Shown here piece by piece: positions 1 through 7,382 of a stretch of 11,998 bases of DNA. The stretch covers positions 813 through 12,810 of the forward strand of contig PMIZ01000240.1 in the NCBI GenBank assembly GCA_003157225.1, read 5' to 3'. The DNA is from Actinomycetota bacterium (GTDB lineage: Bacteria > Actinomycetota > Thermoleophilia > RBG-16-64-13). A program made the position numbers and the translations under genes. The notes under the pieces were generated by a model. It was not told where the DNA came from, made no database searches, and saw only the letters and a program-made list of their open reading frames with translations. The number at the start of each line of letters is the position of its first letter. Position 1 is the stretch's first letter.

Positions 1-864
1 GGTGTAGAGACGGCGCTGTTGTCGTTTGACCCTCTCCTCATGACGCTTCTTGAGCCAGCTCTTGGTGCGTGCGTCCCCTGCCCACTCGAGCGCCCGTTGG
101 AGCTCAGCATCCAAGCCGGCGACGCGTTCTCCTGCACGGCTTTCCACGGTCGCCATCACCTCGTCGAGCGCGATCTGGGTGTCCATGAGCCCGGCACTCG
201 GGAGATCCCGGGCTAGATCAAGAAGGAGGCCGCGTTCCCTGCGCGCACTTTCGGAGGTCACCAGTTCTTTGGCGTAGGTCAGGTTGCCCCCGGACACCCT
301 CGCTATCAGAGCTGCTTCCGCCTCTGCTATCTGGTAGCGGCGCACCAGGTCGGCGGCTAGGGCCGGGGCGGGGACCGCCGAGAACGCCACCGGTTGGCAG
401 CGGGACGCGATGGTGGGTAGCATCCGCTCCGGCCGGTCGGTGACCAAGATGAAGTGGACGTGTCCCGGAGGTTCCTCCAGCGTCTTCAGAAAGGCATTCG
501 CCGCCTCGGCGTTGAAGCTATCGGCCTCCAGGAACACGTATACCTTGGCCCGCGCCTCGTACGGCCGATAGGCCGCGTGGAGGTTGATATCGGTGATCTC
601 CTCTTTGCGGATGAAGTTGCCCTCGGGCGCGATCACCTCCACGTCGGGGTGGAGTCCCTCCAGCACGCGGCGGCACGTCTGGCAGTCGCCGCAGCCGCGG
701 TCGGGACAGGCCAGTCCCGCGGCGAAGGCAAGGGCCGTCTCAGCCTTGCCGGCCCCCGGAGGGCCGGAGAAGAGGTAGGCATGCGAAGCCCCTTGCGAGA
801 GGGCACGTTGGAGCAGCGATACGGCCATCTGCTGGCCCACGATATCCGCGAAGAGACTACTCAC
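1..864 (-). CDS. holB: DNA polymerase III subunit delta' (clamp loader), C-terminus cut by window edge
   Basis: This is the delta' subunit of the replicative clamp loader, which with tau/gamma and delta loads the beta sliding clamp onto primed DNA. The visible 288 residues start MSSLFADIVGQQ. They show a P-loop GPPGAGKA (34-41), a four-cysteine zinc module (C53, C58, C61, C64), the NAFLKTLEEPP segment (about 123-133) and a sensor-1-like SRC (154-156), all typical of the DnaX/HolB AAA+ family. The P-loop ends in Ala where ATP-binding paralogues have Thr/Ser, which fits delta' being the weakly or non-nucleotide-binding subunit. A basic segment begins near residue 266, as in actinobacterial homologues, and the reading frame is open at base 1, so the end is missing. 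The start is GTG at 862-864 with GGAGG only 3 bases upstream; GTG at 838-840 is less likely. It lies downstream of tmk in the usual actinobacterial order. Confidence 0.93.
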   Translation of the reverse strand, partial: MSSLFADIVGQQMAVSLLQRALSQGASHAYLFSGPPGAGKAETALAFAAGLACPDRGCGDCQTCRRVLEGLHPDVEVIAPEGNFIRKEEITDINLHAAYRPYEARAKVYVFLEADSFNAEAANAFLKTLEEPPGHVHFILVTDRPERMLPTIASRCQPVAFSAVPAPALAADLVRRYQIAEAEAALIARVSGGNLTYAKELVTSESARRERGLLLDLARDLPSAGLMDTQIALDEVMATVESRAGERVAGLDAELQRALEWAGDARTKSWLKKRHEERVKRQQRRLYT

Positions 865-955
865 GATCCTCCAGCCGATAGATCCCGACCGGTTGAGCCC
901 CGGCACATGAACGAACGCTGTGGCTATCCCACGAGGAATTGCGAAGACGAAGCAT
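857..955 (-). CDS. possible 32-residue leader ORF overlapping the holB start
   Basis: An ATG at 953-955 follows a good Shine-Dalgarno, AGAAGGG at 961-967, with 5-base spacing. It opens a 32-codon frame whose TAG (857-859) lies inside holB, giving an 8-base overlap with the holB GTG. The peptide begins MLRLRNSSWD and has no family I recognise. The arrangement would let ribosomes finishing this ORF restart at holB, whose own Shine-Dalgarno is unusually close to its start. Against it, the frame is short, its composition is unremarkable and chance is a real alternative. The function is unknown; translational coupling is an inference. Confidence 0.25.
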   Translation of the reverse strand: MLRLRNSSWDSHSVRSCAGAQPVGIYRLEDRE

Positions 956-1008
956 GTTAACCCTTCTACGAGAGACGAACCTGGGCTTGCCCACCTACGA
1001 TCCAGCGA

Positions 1009-1086
1009 CCGGGAGCGCATGGGGGTTCCCTCAAACGGTTAGCGGTGCCCCGCGTTAAGTGGAAGGGAACCCCCATGCGCTCCCGG
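1009..1086. repeat. 23-bp perfect inverted repeat (stem-loop) just after tmk
   Basis: The arm at 1009-1031 is the exact reverse complement of the arm at 1064-1086, with no mismatch over 23 bp and a 32-base loop. The right arm begins 7 bases past the tmk stop codon. No T-run follows on either strand and I see no flanking target-site duplication. It may act as a U-less terminator of the topA-tmk transcript, protect the mRNA 3' end, or be a dispersed palindromic or MITE-like repeat. A perfect stem this long is far beyond what a normal terminator needs. Confidence 0.85.
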
Positions 1087-1093
1087 CCACTAG

Positions 1094-1783
1094 CTAGTGG
1101 CTGAACAACTCGAGCTCGTCCTCAACCACAGCGCGTACCCGCTCCTGCACCTCGGCCTCGCTGCCCCTGGCATCGACCCTCCGGATACGATGCGGATGCG
1201 CGGCGAACAACTCCCGATACCCTTCGGCCACCCGCTGGTGGAACTCGTCGTCCTCGGCTTCCAGGCGGTCGGGCACCGCGGCCAACCGGCCCGAACGGAT
1301 GGAGTCGTCCAGATCCAGGAACACCGTCAGATCGGGGAACAGGCACTCGGTGGCCCAGACGTTGAGCGTGATGATGTCGTCTGTCCCGAGCCCCCGCCCA
1401 TAGCCCTGGTAAGCGAGCGACGAATCGAGATACCGATCGCACAGCACCACCTGGCCATCCTCGAGCGCCGGCCGGATGACCTTCTGCACCAGGTGGGCCC
1501 GAGCGGCAGCGTAGAGCAGCGCCTCAGCCCGCGCGCTCATGCCATGGTGCCGCGGATCGAGCAGCAGGTCTCGGATGACCTCGCCGAGCGGGGTGCCGCC
1601 GGGTTCGCGGGTTACCAGCACCACGTAGCCGCGCTCGCGAAGCGCAATGGCGAGCAGGTCCATCTGAGTCGACTTGCCGCAGCCGTCCAGGCCTTCGAAC
1701 GTGATGAAGAGACCCTTCAGGCCGCTGCCGAGGCCCGCAAGCGCCGAGTCGTCGAGCGTGGCGTCGTCCGGGGGTTCGTCCAT
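1094..1783 (-). CDS. tmk: thymidylate kinase (dTMP kinase)
   Basis: This cytosolic enzyme phosphorylates dTMP to dTDP with ATP, a required step of dTTP synthesis. The 229-residue protein has the P-loop GLDGCGKST (31-39), the TREPGGTPLGE dTMP-binding segment (58-68), the DRYLDSSLAYQG motif (116-127) and a VPDRLE segment in the LID region, all diagnostic of Tmk. There is an N-terminal extension of about 24 acidic and glycine-rich residues before the usual GLFITFEG start, so a later start is possible. The annotated ATG (1781-1783) shares one base with the topA stop (TGATG), a classic reinitiation arrangement, and I see no strong separate Shine-Dalgarno. It is therefore probably co-transcribed and translationally coupled with topA. 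A large inverted repeat lies directly downstream, before holB. Confidence 0.95.
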   Translation of the reverse strand: MDEPPDDATLDDSALAGLGSGLKGLFITFEGLDGCGKSTQMDLLAIALRERGYVVLVTREPGGTPLGEVIRDLLLDPRHHGMSARAEALLYAAARAHLVQKVIRPALEDGQVVLCDRYLDSSLAYQGYGRGLGTDDIITLNVWATECLFPDLTVFLDLDDSIRSGRLAAVPDRLEAEDDEFHQRVAEGYRELFAAHPHRIRRVDARGSEAEVQERVRAVVEDELELFSH

Positions 1784-4110
1784 CAGGCCGGCGCCGTCTC
1801 GGCCTGAGTCTTGGGCGCGGGAGCCCTCTTGGTGATCCGTTTCACGCCGGTCTTGGTGGTGCCTTTTGCCGCCGGTTTGGTCGCCGGTTTGGTCGCCGGC
1901 TTGGTCGCGGTCTTGGTGGCGCGTTTGGCGACGCCCGCCTTCGTCGCGGCGGCGCCTGCCCGCCTGGTGGGCTTCTCGGCCGTGCCGGCTTTGCCGCCGG
2001 TCTTCCGGGCCCCGCGCGCCCTACCGGTTGCATCCGTCTCCGCGCCTTCCGCCGCCTTGGCTGCCGCCCGCGCTTCCTGTTTGGCCCGATACTCGGCCTT
2101 CGTGGGACAGTAAGGGTCGAGGCACAGCACCCAGGGCCGCCGGCCGCCGAGTATCTTCACCTTGGGGCTGCCGCACTGCGGGCAGATCTCGTCCGTACCG
2201 ATGAGCTCGCCCCTCTGCGGCAACGGGTAGGTCTGGTCGCAGTTCGGATAGCCTTCACAGCCCACGAAACGCTTCTTGGTCGCCTTCGAGCGGATCACGC
2301 GCAACCGGTGCGTGCCGCACTTGGGGCACTGGCCCAGGATGCGGTCTTCGGTGATGCCCTCGTAGATCTTGGCCGCCATCTGCTCTTTGTGCTGCTCGAG
2401 CGTCCCGTAGGCCTGGCGGAGCAGGTCGCGCGAGATAGTCACCACCTCTTCCTTGGTGAGATCGCGCACCGAGATGAGGTCCATGTCCTTCTCCAACTCG
2501 GCAGTCATCTCGGGAGAGGCGATTCGTGGAGCGAACTCCTGCAGAGCCTCAGCCAACTTGATGCCCATCTCGGTCGGCTCGATGGGATTGCCGTTCACGT
2601 AGCCCCGGTCGTACAGGTTCTGGATGATGGCATGCCTGGTGGCCTTTGTGCCCAGGTTGTGCTTCTCCATGAGCTCGATAAGCGTACCCTGGCCATACCG
2701 CGACGGCGGCTGAGTCTCCCGAGCGTCCAGCTGCTTGTCGACCATAGTCACCAGGTCGTCCTTCTCGAGGAGCGGCAGTTCGAGGTCCTTCTGACGGCTA
2801 TACGGGTAGTACTCGAACCAGCCGGCATGGACCACCCGGTTCCCGCGGGCTACGAACGGCTCGCCGGAAAGAGCGACGTCCACCCGGTTGGATTCCATCA
2901 CTGCCTCGTCGGACAGAGTCGCCATGAACCGGCGGGCGACCAGCTCATAGAGGCGCCAATTCCTGTCGCCCAACTCGGAGCGACGCGGGCTGCCCGTGGG
3001 GTAGATGGGCGGGTGATCGGTGGTCCGCTTGTCGCCGCGGCTGGGATGGAGCGCCGGCTGCGCCAGAAGTTGCGCGACCTCCCGGGCAAACTCGCCCTGC
3101 GCCATCACCTCCAGCGCCTCTCTGAGGTCGAGCGACGTGGGGTACACGGTGTTGTCGGTGCGCGGGTAGCTGATGTGCCCGGCCATGTAGAGGTCCTCGG
3201 CGACGCGCATGGCCATCGCCGCGCTGAACCCCAACGAGGTGGCCGCGCTGGTGAAGCTGGTGGTGTTGAACGGAGCCGGTCGCGGCACCTTGCGCGAAGT
3301 CTGCTTGACCTCGGTGACCCGCCCCGGGCTTGCGATCTTCTCAAAAATGCTCTTTGCTTTCGCTTCGTCCGTGAACCGTTCTTCTTTGTGAAGGGCGGAG
3401 AAGGTCTGTCCGCCCGAGTCGAAGTCGACCTTGATCACCCAGAAGGGTTCGGACACAAAGGCTCGGCGTTCCAATTCCCGCTCGGCTACCAGCACCAGAG
3501 TGGGGGTCTGGACCCGTCCGACGCTCAAGAACTGGCTGCCCAGACGCGAGGTGGCGAGCGATACGAACCGGGTCAGCGTCGCCCCCCAGATGAGGTCGAT
3601 GTCCTGGCGGGCTTCGCCCGCCCGGGCCAGCGGCTCGGACAACTCGTCAAGATGCGAGAAGGCCCGCTTTATCTCCCCCGCGGTCAAGGCCGAGTACCGG
3701 GCCCTGCGGACCGTGCGCACCAACTTGGGGTTCTCCTCGATGGCCAGGTTCAGCGCCTCGAGCCCGATGAGTTCCCCTTCGCGGTCGAAGTCGGTCGCGA
3801 TGATGAGGGCCGTTGCTTCGCCCGCCAGACGCTTCACCGCCCGCACGACGGACTTGGCGGTCTCGGTCTTCACGAGCGGAGCGTCGATGAGCGCTTTCGG
3901 CTCGACCTTGCGCCACTCGGAGTACTCCGGAGGGAAGTCCACCTGGACCACGTGCCCCTTCAGACCCACGGTGACCGTGTCAGCCCCCTCCGCGTCGGTG
4001 AAGGAGTAGTAGGGGATCTTGAGGTACGACCCCTCCTGCACCGGGCCCTGAGCCAGGATCCCGGCGATCTTCTTCGCGGCGTCGTTCTTCTCGGTGATCA
4101 TGAGTCGCAA
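1783..4110 (-). CDS. topA: DNA topoisomerase I, archaeal type, with zinc fingers and Lys/Ala-rich tail
   Basis: A type IA topoisomerase that relaxes negative supercoils through a transient 5'-phosphotyrosine link. The Toprim domain has E7 (MITEKNDAAKKIA) and D107/D109/E111 (ATDFDREGELIG); further on are SVGRVQTPTL (196-205), the catalytic Tyr315 in GHISYPRTDN and DHPPIYPT (365-372). These forms match archaeal TopA rather than bacterial TopA, whose equivalents are roughly ESPAKAKTI and ATDPDREGE. Two C-terminal zinc fingers follow (C595/C598/C618/C624 and C643/C646/C663/C668). The last ~105 residues are Lys/Ala/Thr-rich with KPAT repeats, resembling the DNA-binding tails of actinobacterial TopA. 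The start is TTG at 4108-4110, 8 bases after GAGGAG (4119-4124); it restores the family-like MRLMITEK, whereas the next ATG is too far from that site. The gene occupies the usual topA position before tmk and holB. Confidence 0.93.
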   Translation of the reverse strand: MRLMITEKNDAAKKIAGILAQGPVQEGSYLKIPYYSFTDAEGADTVTVGLKGHVVQVDFPPEYSEWRKVEPKALIDAPLVKTETAKSVVRAVKRLAGEATALIIATDFDREGELIGLEALNLAIEENPKLVRTVRRARYSALTAGEIKRAFSHLDELSEPLARAGEARQDIDLIWGATLTRFVSLATSRLGSQFLSVGRVQTPTLVLVAERELERRAFVSEPFWVIKVDFDSGGQTFSALHKEERFTDEAKAKSIFEKIASPGRVTEVKQTSRKVPRPAPFNTTSFTSAATSLGFSAAMAMRVAEDLYMAGHISYPRTDNTVYPTSLDLREALEVMAQGEFAREVAQLLAQPALHPSRGDKRTTDHPPIYPTGSPRRSELGDRNWRLYELVARRFMATLSDEAVMESNRVDVALSGEPFVARGNRVVHAGWFEYYPYSRQKDLELPLLEKDDLVTMVDKQLDARETQPPSRYGQGTLIELMEKHNLGTKATRHAIIQNLYDRGYVNGNPIEPTEMGIKLAEALQEFAPRIASPEMTAELEKDMDLISVRDLTKEEVVTISRDLLRQAYGTLEQHKEQMAAKIYEGITEDRILGQCPKCGTHRLRVIRSKATKKRFVGCEGYPNCDQTYPLPQRGELIGTDEICPQCGSPKVKILGGRRPWVLCLDPYCPTKAEYRAKQEARAAAKAAEGAETDATGRARGARKTGGKAGTAEKPTRRAGAAATKAGVAKRATKTATKPATKPATKPAAKGTTKTGVKRITKRAPAPKTQAETAPA
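1871..1918. repeat. 12-bp tandem repeat inside topA encoding KPAT units
   Basis: Two identical 12-base units (1871-1882 and 1883-1894) are followed by a one-base variant (1895-1906) and a more diverged copy (1907-1918). On the minus strand they encode the T-K-P-A repeats of the topoisomerase tail. The array keeps frame, so copy-number change would lengthen or shorten the basic tail by four residues at a time. Confidence 0.8.
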
Positions 4111-4215
4111 CAGGCAGACTCCTCGTTAGCTAGGTTCCCGGAGCTTTCAGGCGCGAACGATACCATGCCCGCAAGAGCTGGCGTCCACACCTGCAGTCGG
4201 CAGGCCACTCAGCTG

Positions 4216-4563
4216 CTAGCAGGCAGAGAGCGCGTCGTCCAGATTAGGAAGGATGGAAAGCAGCCCGTCGAATCCGGTGATGTGGAAGATCTTCAGCAGA
4301 AAGGGATCGTCCACCACCAGCCGGAACCGCCCGCCGTTCGACTGGATCCGCTGGCAGCCGCTCACCAGGATTCCAAGAGCCGTGGAGTCGATGAACTTGA
4401 CCTCGGAGAGGTCTACCACCACGCAGCCGGGATCCTTGTCGAACCCATCGAGGATGTCCTTCAGCCTTGGCGCTGTGTAGACGTCAAGCTCGCCTTCCGC
4501 GTACACCACATGGGCGTCGTCTCGCGTCTCGGTGCTGATGGATAGGCTCAAGCGTTCCCCCAA
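4216..4563 (-). CDS. anti-sigma factor antagonist (STAS domain, SpoIIAA/BldG-like)
   Basis: A single STAS domain of 115 residues. Proteins of this family bind anti-sigma-factor kinases and release sigma factors, and are switched off by Ser/Thr phosphorylation. The motif VVVDLSEVKFIDSTALGIL (48-66) carries the expected phosphorylatable Ser60 followed by Thr61, and an EGELDVYTAP segment (23-32) matches the start of the family fold. No partner kinase or sigma factor is visible in this window. In Streptomyces the antagonist BldG also lies near topA, so orthology to BldG is possible but unproven. The longest frame starts with TTG at 4561-4563; a second TTG at 4549-4551 has GGGGGA upstream and may be the true start. 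The promoter at 4618-4646 would give a leader of about 50 bases. Confidence 0.88.
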   Translation of the reverse strand: MGERLSLSISTETRDDAHVVYAEGELDVYTAPRLKDILDGFDKDPGCVVVDLSEVKFIDSTALGILVSGCQRIQSNGGRFRLVVDDPFLLKIFHITGFDGLLSILPNLDDALSAC

Positions 4564-4617
4564 GGTCTCTCGGGCCGATGCTGTAGGGCAGGGCGCACGG
4601 TGAACGCCCGCCCACTC

Positions 4618-4646
4618 AGTATATACACCAACCGGCGCCTTGTCCC
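4618..4646 (-). promoter_or_regulatory. predicted sigma-70-type promoter for the STAS gene
   Basis: On the minus strand GGGACA (4641-4646, four of six matches to the -35 consensus) and TATACT (4618-4623, five of six to the -10) are separated by exactly 17 bases. The pair points at the STAS gene, with initiation expected near 4611. It lies in the gap after the TPR gene, suggesting that the STAS gene has its own promoter. Confidence 0.45.
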
Positions 4647-4674
4647 ACCCTAGGCAAGCCCATGACCTCGGGCC

Positions 4675-5400
4675 CTACTTGACCGTGGTCGTCGTGGTTG
4701 AGACCGTCGTGGTCGTGGTACTCGTGGCGGCCGACGAAGCCGCGGTCGTGGTGGTGGTCGCCTTGGCGGTGGTGGTGGTCTCGCTCAGAACCGCGATCTG
4801 CTGTTTCACCACCGAGGCCATGTCCCCATTCGGGGCCAGATCGAGGTACTTCTGCCATGCCATCACAGCTGCCGACTTGTTGCCAAGCGAGCTCTGCGCA
4901 ATGCCCAGTTGGAGAAAGACATCGGCGTTGGTGGGCGCCTGCGAAGTGGCTTTGTTGAGAACCACCACAGCGGACGAATTGTCACTCACTGGGGTGCTCA
5001 TGTACAGCTTGGCAAGGCGGAGGTCGACGTCTATTTGGGTCGGATCGGCGTCTATTAGCTGTTGCAGATACTTGGCCTCTTCGAGTAGGGCCGCGTTGCC
5101 GTTGCTCTGGCCAGCGTCATAGATTTGCTGGTAGAGGTTGGCCAAGCCGATCAACGCATCCTTGTCCTTGGGATTCGTCTTCAGCGTCTGTTCGTAGGCC
5201 GCGAGCTGGGCATCCGTCGTCTTGGCTTGGGAAGTCGCGGTCTTGCTTGTACAGCCACCGCTGGTGAAGATCTGAGAGATGTTGAAGCCGGCCCCGCCGT
5301 AGCCCACCCCCAGGAACAGGAAGCTCACCACGAATATTATGGCCAACGCGAGCGCGACCCACTTGGCCCACCTGCGAATCTTCCTACGGTCGAGCAGCAA
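4675..5400 (-). CDS. membrane-anchored TPR protein with Thr-rich C-terminal tail
   Basis: A 241-residue protein of unknown specific role. A basic N-terminus (DRRKIRRWAKW) precedes one transmembrane segment (about 14-34), followed by tetratricopeptide-like helices from about 62 to 200, with recognisable units such as DVFLQLGIAQSSLGNKSAA (160-178). The tail (207-241) is almost entirely Thr with some Ala, Ser and Val. The N-terminus suggests a signal anchor with the TPR domain outside the membrane, where TPRs usually serve as protein-binding scaffolds. The Thr tail could be an O-glycosylated or flexible wall-spanning linker; this is inference. The start is TTG at 5398-5400 with AGGAG 6 bases upstream. 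The DNA of the tail is a low-complexity GTGGTC-type tract at about 4678-4790. Confidence 0.8.
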   Translation of the reverse strand: MLLDRRKIRRWAKWVALALAIIFVVSFLFLGVGYGGAGFNISQIFTSGGCTSKTATSQAKTTDAQLAAYEQTLKTNPKDKDALIGLANLYQQIYDAGQSNGNAALLEEAKYLQQLIDADPTQIDVDLRLAKLYMSTPVSDNSSAVVVLNKATSQAPTNADVFLQLGIAQSSLGNKSAAVMAWQKYLDLAPNGDMASVVKQQIAVLSETTTTAKATTTTTAASSAATSTTTTTVSTTTTTVK

Positions 5401-5525
5401 CGTAGTCTCCTAACTCTAGAAGTCGGCGCCGGTCGCCGCCTCCCGCGAGTCTATGCGGGCGCCGCGCGAAATCGAAGATAGATTATGCCGTATTCGGGGG
5501 GCGAAGACTACAAGGGGCAGATTCG

Positions 5526-6434
5526 TCACCTGACCTTCCGACCTGGGCCGACTCCTTGTCGAGCGGCGCTCCCCGCCGGCGTCGATCTGCACGAAGCAAG
5601 GGTCACCACACCCGCGACAGCCACCGCGAGGCCGAGAAGCGCAGCGACCAGGCGGCCCGGCCCGGGCCCGAGCGACTCTTGATAGATCGCCACGCCTAGC
5701 GCCACGCTCATCGCCAGGGTGGCCGAGTTGAGAGCCGCGGTCGCCGGCGCGAGGCATCCGGTCTTGAGTGCAACCTGCTGGAGAGCGAACCCGGCCAGAC
5801 TAGCGACGATGAGCACGTAGAGAGGCCACGAGAGGAAGACAGCCGCGAGGCCGTTGCCGAGCGACGTCACGAGCAGCTTTGTGACCGCCGCCTCAAAGGC
5901 GAAACCAAGTCCCGCCCCCGCCGCGAACAGTGCCGCGGCCACTCCCCCCCGACGCCTCCAGGCGACCAAGACCACCGCTGCCATCAGAGTCGCGATGACG
6001 GCAGCCCAAACCGACCACGTCCTTGCTCCAGGATGAGAGATTCCGCCTCGCGGCTGCCCTACGGCGACCAGCAAGACGATGCCGGCCACCGTCACCGAGG
6101 CGCCCACGATGGCACGGCGCCCGATCCGCTGGCGGGAGAGACGTGCTCCCAGGGGCAACGCGAAGACCACACTCAGGGCCTGCAACGACTGGACCAAGGC
6201 TAGGGTGCCGTGATCCAGTGCGGCGGCCTGCAACAGGAATCCGCAGACCAGGGCCAGCACTCCGAAAAACCAAACCCGCTTGCGGAGAATCTGCCGCAAG
6301 AAGCGGAGGTCGCCCTCGGCCGCGGTCGTATCCAGCGTCCCCCGTTGCTGCAGCACGAGTCCGAGCGCGAACATGAACGCCGAGAGCAAGCCGAGCAGGC
6401 AGACGACTGCCTGTGAACCCAGAAAGTCTCCCAT
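5526..6434 (-). CDS. DMT-superfamily (EamA/NIPA-like) integral membrane protein
   Basis: From the ATG at 6432-6434 this is a 302-residue, very hydrophobic protein with roughly nine or ten membrane helices arranged as two similar halves. That is the layout of drug/metabolite transporters, and segments such as the opening FALGLVLQQRG and the central ALVQSLQALSVVFALPLGA fit it. The substrate cannot be predicted. The C-terminal ~25 residues are polar and probably cytoplasmic. The frame can be extended to TTG at 6468-6470 or a GTG at 6438-6440, but the ATG places the first helix just after the start, as is usual for the family, and none of the starts has a convincing Shine-Dalgarno. A short inverted repeat lies 4 bases upstream of the ATG. 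The gene is transcribed away from the zinc-ribbon gene. Confidence 0.8.
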   Translation of the reverse strand: MGDFLGSQAVVCLLGLLSAFMFALGLVLQQRGTLDTTAAEGDLRFLRQILRKRVWFFGVLALVCGFLLQAAALDHGTLALVQSLQALSVVFALPLGARLSRQRIGRRAIVGASVTVAGIVLLVAVGQPRGGISHPGARTWSVWAAVIATLMAAVVLVAWRRRGGVAAALFAAGAGLGFAFEAAVTKLLVTSLGNGLAAVFLSWPLYVLIVASLAGFALQQVALKTGCLAPATAALNSATLAMSVALGVAIYQESLGPGPGRLVAALLGLAVAVAGVVTLASCRSTPAGSAARQGVGPGRKVR

Positions 6435-6438
6435 GCTC

Positions 6439-6456
6439 ACACGAAGCCCTTCGTGT
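6439..6456. promoter_or_regulatory. 8-bp perfect inverted repeat at the transporter start
   Basis: ACACGAAG (6439-6446) and CTTCGTGT (6449-6456) form a perfect inverted repeat with a two-base centre, ending 4 bases before the ATG of the transporter gene. In DNA it could be a repressor operator. In RNA a two-base loop is too tight for all eight pairs, but a hairpin with a slightly larger loop would cover the ribosome-binding position. It may be chance; there is no second copy in the window. Confidence 0.35.
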
Positions 6457-6680
6457 CGGACGCCACACAACCGGAGTCGATAGTCTACCGGCCTTTTCGT
6501 TTCGCGTGGGCGCGATTGTCGGCGTCCGAAGGCCGCCTACACGCGAGGAGGAGTTCGCTGGTCCCGCCTGCCGATTCTCATGGTTTACGCCATGGGAGCC
6601 GAAGTAGTACCTAACGGATCTCTTCGGGTCACGTTCTGGTCCGGCCCGCGGCGACCGAGGAAGGCGACAGTAGAACGACC

Positions 6681-7256
6681 ATGGAATCATCAAGAGTCAC
6701 GCTTGACCGCTGCCCCGTTTGTGGGAATCTGGTCTCAAGGGAAAGTACCTGCCGGTGGTGCGAGGGTAGCAAGTCCCCGAGCCAACCCTCTGTTTCGACC
6801 ACCGTACGACGACGGCTCCCAACCTGGATCCCAGCCACTGTAGTTGCACTTCTCCTTGTGGCATTGGTTGGAGGGGGAGTGGCGGCCTGGATGCTCCATC
6901 ATTCGCACTCATCGCAGCCGTCCCCGTCAAGTCCTTTGCAGTCGATCTTGTCATTGGGAGAATTGCCTTCAGCGATGCCGCAGAGCGAGGAGGCCACCCT
7001 CCTGATGACGCTGGTCACGCGAGAGTCTGGCAAGACTCTCTATGAAATCAACTACCATGCGGGCGGCTCCACGATCACCTTTGCCCTTTCTCCCGGCGAT
7101 GACAACCTCACCCGGGAGGAAACCCACAGCGACGGTCACGGCCAGCGGACGGTCTGGACAGGCTACGGCCTCGAAAGATTGCAGGGAGCCGCAGCCGGCG
7201 CCACTCTATCCGATACTCCCGACGGCTTCGTCGACCCGCAGATCAGTTCGTTCTAG
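6681..7256 (+). CDS. membrane-anchored zinc-ribbon protein, function unknown
   Basis: A 191-residue protein that I cannot assign to a named family. It begins with a small zinc ribbon, CPVC (11-14) and CRWC (24-27), then a Ser-rich linker, one transmembrane helix (about 45-71, preceded by RRR) and a Ser/Pro linker (about 72-90). A soluble domain of about 100 residues ends with DGFVDPQISSF. The expected topology is ribbon in the cytoplasm and C-terminal domain outside. This layout is common among poorly characterised actinobacterial proteins with a short cytoplasmic sensor or docking module. The ATG at 6681 has no close Shine-Dalgarno (the nearest is GAGGAAGG, about 16 bases away), so the start is uncertain. 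It is transcribed divergently from the transporter and ends about 130 bases before uup. Confidence 0.7.
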   Translation: MESSRVTLDRCPVCGNLVSRESTCRWCEGSKSPSQPSVSTTVRRRLPTWIPATVVALLLVALVGGGVAAWMLHHSHSSQPSPSSPLQSILSLGELPSAMPQSEEATLLMTLVTRESGKTLYEINYHAGGSTITFALSPGDDNLTREETHSDGHGQRTVWTGYGLERLQGAAAGATLSDTPDGFVDPQISSF

Positions 7257-7382
7257 CGGCGGCAGCTCCTTGAGCGCCCGCTCCCCCGGCTCGTATCCGC
7301 AAGCCCTATACTCCTTCTCCTCGTCCCGGATAGTCCGCGGGGTCAAGTGGCGGTCCCCCGGCATGACACAAAGGCAGTGTTC

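Noticed and set aside
1097..1807. Plus-strand open frame opposite tmk
   Set aside because: It mirrors tmk, which has unmistakable thymidylate kinase motifs.
2308..4545. Very long plus-strand open frame (745 codons) opposite topA and the STAS gene
   Set aside because: It is fully antisense to two confidently identified genes, has no domain, and is rich in His, Arg, Leu and Val as expected for the shadow frame of a GC-rich gene.
4678..4800. CRISPR-like or tandem repeat array
   Set aside because: The repetition is low-complexity coding DNA for the Thr-rich tail, without regular spacers.
6457..6680. Promoters in the divergent region between the transporter and the zinc-ribbon gene
   Set aside because: Some -10-like hexamers and a CATGG/CCATG inverted repeat (6579-6594) are present, but no -35/-10 pair with good spacing was convincing.
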